From: Hyphomicrobium sp.
GTDB lineage: Bacteria > Pseudomonadota > Alphaproteobacteria > Rhizobiales > Hyphomicrobiaceae
Direction of reading: 5' to 3'
DNA length: 64,000 nucleotides
Assembly: GCA_030148425.1 (NCBI GenBank)
Contig: JASBTM010000001.1
Span: forward strand, 1-64,000
This document shows positions 17,557 through 26,715 of this stretch, piece after piece. The notes beneath the pieces are model-generated. The model was not told the DNA's origin. It ran no database searches and saw only the letters and a program-made list of their open reading frames with translations. Position numbers and translations under genes: made by a program. Numbering within the stretch: position 1 is the stretch's first letter; each line of letters opens with the position of its first letter.

Positions 17557-20355
17557 TCACGCGCGGGCCGCTTCCGGTGCGGCCCTGGGACGTCCCGGGT
17601 CGAGAATGGATTTGAGCCGTGTGCGCAGCGCGTTCTGACGGGTCTCAGCGACGATCTGCTTGCCGACGAGGTCGGTAACGTAGAACACGTCGACGGCCTT
17701 CTCGCCGAACGTCGTTACGTGTGCAGAAGAAATATCGAGCGACAGATCGGACAGCGCCGACGTCAATTCGAAGAGGAGGCCTGGGCGGTCGCGACCGGAC
17801 ACTTCGAGCACGGTCAACCGATCCGACAGAGCGTTGTTGATGACGATTTCTGGTTCGACGGTGAAGGCTTCGACGCCGCGGGTGCCGCCGCGCCGCTTTT
17901 TGAGAAGCGCCGAGAGCTGCTCCTTGCCGTTGAGCAGGCGCTCAATGGTGTCGATGATGCGACGGGCGCGCCGAAGCTCATCCTCATCATCGTCGAATTC
18001 GCGGTTGAGAAGGAACGTGTCGAGAGCGTAGCCGTCGCGCGTCGTCGTGATGTGAGCGCCGGCGATGTTGGCGCCTGCCGCGGCGCATGCACCTGCGAAC
18101 AGCGACAGCAGGCGTGCGTGGTTCGGAGCGAAAACCGTCAACTCGGTGCTGGCGGTGAACGAATCCGTTTTGACGTTGGTTGCGAACTTCGCGCGGGATG
18201 TCATCGCATCGTGCACGACATTGGCATGGACGACCTGCGTCGCGAGATCTGTACGAAGCCAATAGTTCGGATAGTGGCGGTCTATGAATGCGTCGACATC
18301 CTCTTTCGACCAGCCGGTCAAAGCGTGCCGCAACGCGTCTTGAGCCTTATCGATGCGTTCGTCGCGCGCGATCTGAGTATGGCCGCCAGCAACGAGCGGT
18401 TCGGTCTCGTGATAAAGCGTGCGGAGAAGCTGGCCTTTCCAACCGTTCCAGACTCCCGGCCCAACGGCGCGGATATCGGCGCAGGTCAACAAAAGCAACA
18501 GCTTTAAACGTTCCGGGCTTTGCACGATGTTGGCGAAGGCGCGGATGGTGTCTGGATCGGAGATGTCGCGCGAGTGCGCGAAGTTGCTCATCGTCAGATG
18601 TTCTTCGAGCAACCAGGCGACGAGATCGGTCTCCGCCGCCGTCATGCCGAGGCGCGGACAAAGCTTGCGAGCGATGCGGGCGCCGACGAGCGAATGGCTT
18701 TCCTTCCGGCCTTTGCCGATATCGTGAATGAAAGCGGCGACGAGGAGTGCACGGCGATTCTGGATCGAGGAAAAGATGGCGGTCGATAGCGGCAGCTCAG
18801 AAGCAAGTTCGCCACGCTCGATGGCAACGATGTTGCCGAGCGTGCGTAGGAGATGCTCATCGACCGTGTAGTGATGATACATGTTGAACTGCATCATCGC
18901 GACGATGCGGCCGAATTCCGGCAGGAAGCGGCCGAGCACGCCTGCGTCGTTCATGTGCCGCAGCGAGGCCTCGGGATTGCCCTTCGCCGTCAGAAGCGAC
19001 AGGAAGATGGCGTTGGCTTCCGGATCGTGGCGCAGCTTATCGTCGATCAGGCGAAGCGAGCCGCGCAGCAGGCGGATGGCGTCGGGATGCAGATAAGCGC
19101 CGGTGTTCGCGGCTTGCGCAAAAAAGCGGATGAGATTGACCGGATCGCGCGCGAAGACATCAGGGTCGGAGACGTTGAGGCGATCGTTGTCGATGCGGAA
19201 ATCGGTTTTCTCGCGCACCTCGCGGCGTGTCTTCCAGCTCAACGGATTCAGCAGGCGCTTGTAACCAGGAGAGGTCTTGAGCTGCTGCATTTCGAGCGCG
19301 CCGCAGAGGATTGTCGTCAGGTCGCCGACGTCCTTTGCAATCAGGAAGTAATGCTTCATGAAGCGTTCGACGGCGCGCAGGCCTTCGCGCGATGTATAGC
19401 CGAGGTTTTTCGCCATCGCGGGCTGAACCTCGAACGACAGAACCTCTTCGGCGCGGCCCGTCAGGAAGTGGAGGAAGCAGCGCACTCGCCATAGAAAATC
19501 TTCGCAGCGGCGGAAGGTCTGGACTTCTTCGGGTGTGAAGATGCCGGCCTCGACAGCCGCGGCGCCGACCTCCTGATTGAAGATGTATTTCGACAGCCAT
19601 TGAAGCGTATGCAGATCGCGCAGGCCGCCTTTGCCGTCCTTGATGTTCGGTTCGACCTTGTAACGGCTTTCGCCAGCGCGGCGGGTGCGCTCGTCGCGTT
19701 CGGCCATCTTGGCGTCGATGAACTGGCGCGCCGTACCTTTGACGACTTCGGAGCGGAAACGATCCTCGAATTCGGCGAAGAGCTGACCATCGCCAAGGAT
19801 GAGGCGCGAATCCAAGAGCGCGGTTCGAATGGTGATGTCAGCATAGCCGAGTTTCACGCACTGATCGACCGTGCGCGTCGCGTGGCCGACTTTGAAGCCC
19901 AGGTCCCAGAGGAGATAGAGCATGTATTCGGCGACGCTCTCGCCCCACGGCGTCTGCTTGTAGGGAAGCAGGAACAGGAGGTCGATGTCCGAGCCCGGAG
20001 CCAGCAGGCCGCGACCGTATCCGCCGGTCGCGACGATCGCCATGCGTTCCGCGTCGGACGGGTTCGTCGCGCGATAGACGTGTGTGACTGTGTAATCGTA
20101 GATGAGCCGGATCAGCTCGTCCTGGAAGAGGCTCAGACCTGCCGCGCATCGCCGTCCGTTGCCGTCGGCATCGAGGGCGGCGCGGGCTGCTTCCCTTGCT
20201 GTCTTGACGAGCGCCTTGAGGGCTTCGAGGACTTTCGGCCGGGCGTCGGCGGGTGAGGCGTTGCTCTCGTTGAAAAGGCCTGTCAGTTCGCGGCGCGCGG
20301 CGAGCCGGTCGAAGTAAGGCGGCGGGATGAGGACGTTCGTTGTATCGTCGGTCAA
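17557..20355 (-). CDS. glnD: [protein-PII] uridylyltransferase / uridylyl-removing enzyme
   Basis: This bifunctional nitrogen sensor uridylylates PII proteins when glutamine is low and removes UMP when it is high. The 932-aa protein shows, in order, a nucleotidyltransferase domain (GYGRGLLAPGSDIDLLFL), an HD hydrolase domain (HDIGKGRKESH) and two C-terminal ACT domains that bind glutamine. It overlaps mutS by four bases (ATGA), so translation is probably coupled. Confidence 0.97.
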   Translation of the reverse strand: MTDDTTNVLIPPPYFDRLAARRELTGLFNESNASPADARPKVLEALKALVKTAREAARAALDADGNGRRCAAGLSLFQDELIRLIYDYTVTHVYRATNPSDAERMAIVATGGYGRGLLAPGSDIDLLFLLPYKQTPWGESVAEYMLYLLWDLGFKVGHATRTVDQCVKLGYADITIRTALLDSRLILGDGQLFAEFEDRFRSEVVKGTARQFIDAKMAERDERTRRAGESRYKVEPNIKDGKGGLRDLHTLQWLSKYIFNQEVGAAAVEAGIFTPEEVQTFRRCEDFLWRVRCFLHFLTGRAEEVLSFEVQPAMAKNLGYTSREGLRAVERFMKHYFLIAKDVGDLTTILCGALEMQQLKTSPGYKRLLNPLSWKTRREVREKTDFRIDNDRLNVSDPDVFARDPVNLIRFFAQAANTGAYLHPDAIRLLRGSLRLIDDKLRHDPEANAIFLSLLTAKGNPEASLRHMNDAGVLGRFLPEFGRIVAMMQFNMYHHYTVDEHLLRTLGNIVAIERGELASELPLSTAIFSSIQNRRALLVAAFIHDIGKGRKESHSLVGARIARKLCPRLGMTAAETDLVAWLLEEHLTMSNFAHSRDISDPDTIRAFANIVQSPERLKLLLLLTCADIRAVGPGVWNGWKGQLLRTLYHETEPLVAGGHTQIARDERIDKAQDALRHALTGWSKEDVDAFIDRHYPNYWLRTDLATQVVHANVVHDAMTSRAKFATNVKTDSFTASTELTVFAPNHARLLSLFAGACAAAGANIAGAHITTTRDGYALDTFLLNREFDDDEDELRRARRIIDTIERLLNGKEQLSALLKKRRGGTRGVEAFTVEPEIVINNALSDRLTVLEVSGRDRPGLLFELTSALSDLSLDISSAHVTTFGEKAVDVFYVTDLVGKQIVAETRQNALRTRLKSILDPGRPRAAPEAARA

Positions 20356-23183
20356 GGCTTCGTCTTCTTCAGTGTTTCGGCCAGAGCCTTGAGTTCATAA
20401 AGCTTCTCTAGCGCCGCTTTGGGCGAGAGATCATCAGGATGCATGGCCAGCAAGAGCTTTTCAACGGCTGAAGGCAAATCGGCCGGTGATGCGCCCCTCG
20501 GCCGCGCCGCGGAGAATAGCGGAAGATCGTCAATACTTTCGTCACCGGCCTTCGGCCGCCGGTCGGCTTTTTCCAGGCGGGCAAGAACCTGACGCGCCCG
20601 GGCAACGACGGGTTCCGGAAGTCCCGCGAGCTTCGCAACCTGGATGCCGTAGGAGCGGTCGGCCGCTCCGGCCTTAACTTTATGTAGGAAAACGATGCTG
20701 TCTTGCCATTCGGCAACGTCCATCGTGACATTGGCGATGTCGTCGAGGCGGCGCGCGAGGGCGGTGAGCTCGTGATAGTGGGTCGCGAAGAGAGACCGGG
20801 CTTTGGTCACGCCGTGCAGATATTCAACCGTCGCCCAGGCGATGGAGAGACCGTCGAACGTCGCTGTCCCCCGGCCGATTTCGTCCAGGATGACGAGCGA
20901 GCGTTCGGTCGCCTGATTAAGAATGGCGGCGGTCTCGACCATTTCCACCATGAATGTCGAGCGGCCGCGTGCGAGATCGTCGGAAGCGCCGACGCGCGAA
21001 AACAGCCTGTCGACAATCCCGATGTGTGCGGAACGAGCGGGCACATAGGAGCCCATCTGCGCCATGACGGCGATCAGCGCATTCTGACGGAGGAACGTCG
21101 ATTTACCCGCCATGTTGGGGCCGGTGACGAGCCAGATGCGGGCGTCGGGAAGTTCATCGCTTCCCAGAGGCGCCGAAGGCGTCCCGCCACCGAGAACGCA
21201 ATCGTTCTCGATGAAGGCGGCTCCGCCCTGCTTCGCAAGCGCCTGCTGCACGACCGGATGGCGGCCACCGCGAATTTCGAAGACAGGGCCGTCGTCGATG
21301 ACGGGGCGCGCGTAGCCCTGCTCGATAGCGAGCGTGGCCAAACTCGCGTAGACGTCGAGTTCGGCAAGCGCCGCCGCGGCGGCGCTAAGCGCGCCGGTCG
21401 CATCGGCGATCTCCTGTGCGAGGGATGCGAAAATTTCCTGCTCGAGGTTGAGAGCGCGTTCGCTGGCTGACGCGATCTGGCCTTCGGTTTCCAGAAGCTC
21501 GGACGTCGCGAAGCGGACGGCATTCGCCATCGTCTGCCGGTGACGGAAGCGCTCCGACAGTGGCGGGGAGAGAAGCGGCTTGGCGTTGAGCTGCGTCACC
21601 TCGATGTAAAAGCCGAGAATGTTGTTGTGGCGCACACGCAGCGTTTTGACGCCGGTTTCTTCGATGTATCGCGCTTCGAGTTCCGCCATCACGCGGCGGC
21701 TGTCGTTGCGGAGTGTACGCGCGGCATCGAGATCGGCGCTGAAACCTTCGCGGATGAAGCCACCGTCGCGGCGAAGAAGCGGAGGTTCGTCGATCAACGC
21801 CGTTTTGAGAGCGCTCGCGAGAGACGCGGGAACGGCTTCGAGCCGCGTGCAGATCGACTGCAGTTCGGGCGGTAGCGGCAAGGGACCGGCAGCGCTCGCC
21901 AGCATGCCCGCAGTGTTCGATGCCGCGTCGACGGCATCGCGAACGGCCGCAAGATCGCGAGGGCCGCCACGGCCGAACGTTAGGCGCGGAAGGGCGCGGG
22001 CGAGATCCGGCGTTCCGCGCAGGCAGAAGCGGATGTCGTCCAGCAGGCGGCGATTATCGAGAAGGCTTGCGACGGCGTCGAGGCGTGCTTCGATGGCAGC
22101 CGGAGCGATAAGCGGACTTGCGATACGTGCCTGAAGCTCGCGCGCACCGCCGCCCGTTATCGTGCGATCCATCGCGGCGAGCAGCGTCGACGATTTATCG
22201 CTCGAAGTCGACTTCACCAATTCAAGGCTTGCGCGGCTTGCAGCATCGATGAAGAGCGACGCACCACCCGCGCGACGTGGCGCGCGCAGAAGGGGTTTCC
22301 GACCCATCTGCGTTAGGTCTATGTATTTCAGGACGGCGCCGATGGCCGAAAGCTCGCCGCGCGAAAAAGCTCCGAATCCCGCGAGGTCGGCGACGCCCAG
22401 GCACTCTTTGAGGTCGCGCGTGCCCGCGGCGTTGTCAAAATACGCGGAGGGAACGGGCGTCGTCTTGCCGCCCGAATAATCGACGGCCCGGACGAAAGTC
22501 TCATTGCCGAGAAGCGCATCCGCCGCCAGCACTTCGCTCGATCCTAAACGGATCAATTCGCCGGGGAGATCGACGCCTGAAACTTCCGAGACTTCGAATT
22601 CGCCGGTCGAGATATCGACGGATGCGAGAGCGGCGCGCGATTGCGGCGACGCCAGGTCTATTTCGGCAGGGGTCGCGAGAAAGACGGCTGTCAGATAGTT
22701 GCGAGCCTTGGCGTCGAGGAGCGCTTCTTCCGTCAGCGTGCCGGGGGTCACGAGGCGGACGACATCGCGTTTCACGACGGCTTTCGCGCCGCGTTTTCTG
22801 GCTTCTGCCGGATCCTCGAGTTGTTCGCAGACGGCGACCCGATGGCCTTGCTTAATCAAACGTTGCAGATATTCATCCGCCCGATGCACGGGGACGCCGC
22901 ACATCGGGATGTCCTGGCCTTTGTGCTTGCCGCGTTTCGTCAAGACGATGGAGAGCGCCTCCGAGGCCTTAACGGCATCGTCAAAGAACAGCTCGTAGAA
23001 ATCGCCCATGCGGTACCAAAGCAGGCTGTCCGGGTTGGCCGCCTTGATTTCGAGGAATTGCGCCATGGAGGGCGTGACTTCGGCGCTGGACGCGGGCTCG
23101 TCGTCGCTGTGCGACAACTCGGCAGCCGCCGGAGGCGCCGATTCGGTCAGCCTGCTCTTGCGCGGCTCGTCGGTTCTGGACAT
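20352..23183 (-). CDS. mutS: DNA mismatch repair protein MutS
   Basis: It recognises mismatches and starts repair. The ~943-aa protein has the mismatch-binding domain I with the F-x-E motif region (GDFYELFFDDA), the core and clamp domains, and a C-terminal ABC ATPase with Walker A GPNMAGKST and Walker B DEIGRGTATFDG. I took the ATG at 23183; a TTG six codons earlier is in frame. The N terminus carries a longer Ser/Pro/Ala-rich tail than the E. coli protein. It is divergent from maeB across ~200 bp that must hold both promoters. Confidence 0.97.
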   Translation of the reverse strand: MSRTDEPRKSRLTESAPPAAAELSHSDDEPASSAEVTPSMAQFLEIKAANPDSLLWYRMGDFYELFFDDAVKASEALSIVLTKRGKHKGQDIPMCGVPVHRADEYLQRLIKQGHRVAVCEQLEDPAEARKRGAKAVVKRDVVRLVTPGTLTEEALLDAKARNYLTAVFLATPAEIDLASPQSRAALASVDISTGEFEVSEVSGVDLPGELIRLGSSEVLAADALLGNETFVRAVDYSGGKTTPVPSAYFDNAAGTRDLKECLGVADLAGFGAFSRGELSAIGAVLKYIDLTQMGRKPLLRAPRRAGGASLFIDAASRASLELVKSTSSDKSSTLLAAMDRTITGGGARELQARIASPLIAPAAIEARLDAVASLLDNRRLLDDIRFCLRGTPDLARALPRLTFGRGGPRDLAAVRDAVDAASNTAGMLASAAGPLPLPPELQSICTRLEAVPASLASALKTALIDEPPLLRRDGGFIREGFSADLDAARTLRNDSRRVMAELEARYIEETGVKTLRVRHNNILGFYIEVTQLNAKPLLSPPLSERFRHRQTMANAVRFATSELLETEGQIASASERALNLEQEIFASLAQEIADATGALSAAAAALAELDVYASLATLAIEQGYARPVIDDGPVFEIRGGRHPVVQQALAKQGGAAFIENDCVLGGGTPSAPLGSDELPDARIWLVTGPNMAGKSTFLRQNALIAVMAQMGSYVPARSAHIGIVDRLFSRVGASDDLARGRSTFMVEMVETAAILNQATERSLVILDEIGRGTATFDGLSIAWATVEYLHGVTKARSLFATHYHELTALARRLDDIANVTMDVAEWQDSIVFLHKVKAGAADRSYGIQVAKLAGLPEPVVARARQVLARLEKADRRPKAGDESIDDLPLFSAARPRGASPADLPSAVEKLLLAMHPDDLSPKAALEKLYELKALAETLKKTKP

Positions 23184-23379
23184 CAAGAGATTACGTTTCA
23201 AATTGCCCCGTTCGGCTTTACGGATGGCGCGACATGAAGCGTCCCGCCGCCTTCACCCCAGCGTCGGCTATGCATAGGTTGCCGTCCCGGCTCCCGCAAC
23301 CTATCGTGCCGGCCCTTATCCCCTGATGTGTGCTTTGGCAACACCGCCTGAAAGCACGGAATCCTGAACGGTCAACACC

Positions 23380-25653
23380 ATGCCTTCTCTCCACCGCGCA
23401 GCGCACGTGACGGCTCAAGAAGCGCTTGCTTTCCATGCCAACGGCAAGCCCGGCAAACTCGAGATTACGCCGACGAAGCCGTTGGCGACGCAGCGCGATC
23501 TGGCGCTGGCGTATTCGCCGGGTGTGGCAATTCCGGTTCAGGCGATCGCGGAAAATCCGCGCGACGCTTACGTCTACACGAGCAAGGGCAATTTCGTGGC
23601 CGTCGTGTCGAACGGAACGGCCATTCTCGGCCTTGGCAATCTTGGCGCGCTCGCGTCGAAGCCGGTGATGGAAGGCAAGGCTGCGCTTTTCAAGCGCTTC
23701 GCGGACATCGATGCCATCGACTTGCTGGTCGATACGGCCGACCCCGACGCCTTCATCAACTCGGTGCGCTATCTTGGTCCGTCGTTCGGCGGCATCAATC
23801 TCGAAGATATCAAGTCGCCGGATTGTTTCGTCATCGAAGAGACACTGAAGGGCCTGCTCGATATTCCGGTTTTCCATGACGATCAGCACGGCACCGCGAT
23901 TGTCGTTGCGGCTGGAGTGTTGAATGGGCTGCGCGTCGTCGAGAAAGACATCGGCGATGTGAGGCTCGTATGCGCAGGGGCGGGCGCGGCGGCTCTCGCG
24001 TGCCTCAACCTGCTCGTGAAGATCGGCGTCAAGCGTGAGAACATCACCGTTTGCGACATCAAAGGTGTCGTCTACGAAGGCCGAACGGAGTTGATGGATC
24101 CGTACAAGGCGCCATTTGCGCAAAAGACAAACGCCAGAACGCTGGCGGATGTCATCGGCGGCGCCGATATTTTCCTCGGTTTGTCGGCGGCGGGCGTCCT
24201 GTCGAAGGATCTCGTCGCGCAGATGGGTCCGAAGCCGCTCATTTTCGCGATGGCCAATCCGGATCCGGAGATCACGCCGGAAGACGTGAAATCGGTTCGC
24301 AACGATGCTGTGATGGCGACGGGGCGTTCGGACTATCCGAACCAGATCAACAACGTTCTGTGCTTTCCGTTCATTTTCCGCGGCGCGCTCGACGTGCATG
24401 CCACGACGATCAACGATGCAATGAAGATCGCGGCGGCAGAAGCCATTGCGGAACTGGCGCGCGCGGAAGTTCCCGATCAGGTCGCCGCAGCGTTTCTGGG
24501 TGAGCGTCCGACGTTTGGGCCTGGCTACATCATTCCGGCGCCATTCGATCCTCGTCTTCTGCCGCACGTTTCGGCAGCGGTTGCGAAAGCTGCGATGGAC
24601 TCGGGCGTCGCGCGCAATCCGATCGTCGATATGGAAGGCTATGTTGCTCGCCTCAACGCACGCCTCGATCCGGTCGCGGGTTGGTTGCAATCGACATTCG
24701 ATGCGGTCCGCAGCGATCCGAAACGGGTTGTCTTCGCCGAAGGCGAGGAGCCGGCGGTCATTCGCGCAGCCAATACGTTCTATCAGCAGGGTTTTGGTCA
24801 GCCGATCCTGATCGGCCGTCGGAAGGTCGTGGCAGATCATTTCCGCGAGCTCGGCATTCCGCTGCGCCCCGAATTCGAGTTGATCGATACCAGCGAGTCG
24901 CCGTTTCTGGAGGAATTCTCCGAGTTTCTTTACTCGCGATTGCAGCGGCGCGGTTATCTGAAGCGCGATTGCGAGCGCATCGTCACGAACGAGCGCAACG
25001 TCTTTGGCGCTTTGATGGTCGCGCACGGTCATGCCGACGCCATGGTGTCGGGCGTGACGCGCAATTGGACGAGCGTCTATTCCGACGTTCATCGGGTGAT
25101 GGACGCGAAGCCGGGCCGGCATGTTATCGGCGTGTCGTTGGTGTTGAGCCACGGTCGCGCCGTTCTCGTCGCCGACACCAGCATCTACGATTTGCCGACG
25201 GGCGAGCAGCTTGCGAACATTGCTGTCGAAGCAGCGCGGGCAGCGCGGGCATTCGGAATTGAGCCGCGTGTGGCTCTTCTTGCCTATTCAACGTTCGGTC
25301 AGCCGAAGAGCGAGCGTTCGGAGCAGGTGCGCCAAGCGGTTCGCATTCTCGATGAGCGGCTCGTCGATTTCGAATACGACGGCGACATGGCGGCGGACGT
25401 CGCGCTCAATCGCGGTTTGATGAAGCACTATCCGTTCTGTCGTCTCTCGGACACGGCGAACGTGCTCGTGATGCCGGCATTCCATGCGGCGTCGATCTCG
25501 ACGAAGATGATCAAAGAGCTGGGTGGGGCAACTCTCATCGGCCCGATCGTCGTCGGGCTCTCGCATCCGGTCCAGATCTGCACATTCGGCGCGACGGATG
25601 CCGACATCGTCAACATGGCCGCGCTCGCGGCCTACGGTGCGGGCCGCGAATAA
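23380..25653 (+). CDS. maeB: NADP-dependent malic enzyme with phosphotransacetylase-like domain
   Basis: It decarboxylates malate to pyruvate, yielding NADPH. The 757-aa protein is the long bacterial form: an N-terminal malic domain (VYTSKGNFVAVVSNGTAILG), an NAD(P)-binding domain (LVCAGAGAAALACL), and a C-terminal phosphotransacetylase-like domain from about residue 430. The last is usually regulatory (acetyl-CoA sensing) rather than catalytic. In methylotrophic or C2-using relatives it balances C4 and C3 pools. It stands alone on the plus strand. Confidence 0.96.
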   Translation: MPSLHRAAHVTAQEALAFHANGKPGKLEITPTKPLATQRDLALAYSPGVAIPVQAIAENPRDAYVYTSKGNFVAVVSNGTAILGLGNLGALASKPVMEGKAALFKRFADIDAIDLLVDTADPDAFINSVRYLGPSFGGINLEDIKSPDCFVIEETLKGLLDIPVFHDDQHGTAIVVAAGVLNGLRVVEKDIGDVRLVCAGAGAAALACLNLLVKIGVKRENITVCDIKGVVYEGRTELMDPYKAPFAQKTNARTLADVIGGADIFLGLSAAGVLSKDLVAQMGPKPLIFAMANPDPEITPEDVKSVRNDAVMATGRSDYPNQINNVLCFPFIFRGALDVHATTINDAMKIAAAEAIAELARAEVPDQVAAAFLGERPTFGPGYIIPAPFDPRLLPHVSAAVAKAAMDSGVARNPIVDMEGYVARLNARLDPVAGWLQSTFDAVRSDPKRVVFAEGEEPAVIRAANTFYQQGFGQPILIGRRKVVADHFRELGIPLRPEFELIDTSESPFLEEFSEFLYSRLQRRGYLKRDCERIVTNERNVFGALMVAHGHADAMVSGVTRNWTSVYSDVHRVMDAKPGRHVIGVSLVLSHGRAVLVADTSIYDLPTGEQLANIAVEAARAARAFGIEPRVALLAYSTFGQPKSERSEQVRQAVRILDERLVDFEYDGDMAADVALNRGLMKHYPFCRLSDTANVLVMPAFHAASISTKMIKELGGATLIGPIVVGLSHPVQICTFGATDADIVNMAALAAYGAGRE

Positions 25654-25664
25654 AAAGAAGAGAT

Positions 25665-26633
25665 CTAAGCGTCGACCGCGATCCGGCTCTTGGTTTCGGC
25701 CGGTGCGCCGTAGTGCTCGAAATAGCGCGGATCGATGTTGGCGACGGGCATGATGACGAGCACGTCCGTCGTGCCGAACTGCTTGTCGATGACCGCGCCT
25801 TCGCCGAAATAGGCGCCGAGGCGAAGATACGCCTTGATCAGCGGCGGCATCGATTTCAGCGCAGCTTTCTGATCGATGGCGGCGGCCGGAACCAGATCCA
25901 TCGAGACGCCGACCGAGTCTCGAGCGCGGCAGCGCCATTCTGCGGGTGCCAGAGCTTTGTGGTGCAGGTAGCTCAGCGCCATCTTGTGTTCGTCGAGGTC
26001 GATGCCCTCGAAACTTGCGCAGCCGATCATCACGTCGATGCGGTTTTCGCGCACGTAGGTCCAAAGGCCGTGCCAGAGCAGCTCGACCGACCGCTTGCTG
26101 CGATAAGGCGCGAGAACGCAGGAGCGGCCAAGCTCCATGAAGCGATGCGTTGCGGACTTGCTCTTCAATAGCGGGGCGATGTCGTATTCGCTGGCGGAGT
26201 AGAAACCCGGTCCTCGCTCGGCGACTTCCTGGCGGAGGATGCGATAGGTTCCAACGACGGTCGGGCGGTCGGGCCGGCCTGGACGCCCCGGGCGCGTCTT
26301 GTCGGTATCGACAACAAGGAGGTGATCGCAGAGGGCGTCGTAGGCGTCTTCGTCGCGGCGGCGGAATTGCGCGAGGCGGGTCGGAACAGCCGACATCTCC
26401 TCGAAGAAGACTTGATAGCGGAGGCGCTGCGCGAGCTTGATTTCGGCCCAGGTGCGCGCCAGTCGCACCTCAAGGTTGCCGACGCGGCCGTATACCTTCG
26501 GCTCGATATCGCGGGCGAAAGCCGTCAGGCGGCGGGCGGGCGCGCTTAACGCGTCAAAGGCCGCGAGGCCAGCCGGAAGTTTTCCGAGCCGGTCCGGCTT
26601 ACGTTTGCTGCGGTCCGCAATTGTCTGCCACAT
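25665..26633 (-). CDS. OlsB-family N-acyltransferase (ornithine lipid synthesis candidate)
   Basis: A GNAT-fold protein of 322 aa. Blocks such as QRLRYQVFFEEM, ELGRSCVLAPYRSKRSVELLWHGLW, GCASFEGID and KAYLRLGAYFGEGAVID are typical of L-ornithine N-alpha-acyltransferase OlsB and its hemolysin-like relatives. OlsB transfers a 3-hydroxyacyl group from ACP to ornithine. The exact substrate is not certain, since several paralogous clades share these motifs. I preferred the ATG at 26633 to a TTG at 26660. It is convergent with maeB, with only 11 bp between the stops. Confidence 0.82.
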   Translation of the reverse strand: MWQTIADRSKRKPDRLGKLPAGLAAFDALSAPARRLTAFARDIEPKVYGRVGNLEVRLARTWAEIKLAQRLRYQVFFEEMSAVPTRLAQFRRRDEDAYDALCDHLLVVDTDKTRPGRPGRPDRPTVVGTYRILRQEVAERGPGFYSASEYDIAPLLKSKSATHRFMELGRSCVLAPYRSKRSVELLWHGLWTYVRENRIDVMIGCASFEGIDLDEHKMALSYLHHKALAPAEWRCRARDSVGVSMDLVPAAAIDQKAALKSMPPLIKAYLRLGAYFGEGAVIDKQFGTTDVLVIMPVANIDPRYFEHYGAPAETKSRIAVDA

Positions 26634-26715
26634 CGAACGGGAATCCCCACAGAGTTCCAATGAACGCCGCTAGCACGATTCCGTGACAGTTTTTAGATCC
26701 AATCGATCAGATGCA

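Noticed and set aside
23218..25152. 644-codon minus-strand open frame opposite maeB
   Set aside because: Arg/His-rich shadow of the malic enzyme gene with no domain or ribosome-binding site.
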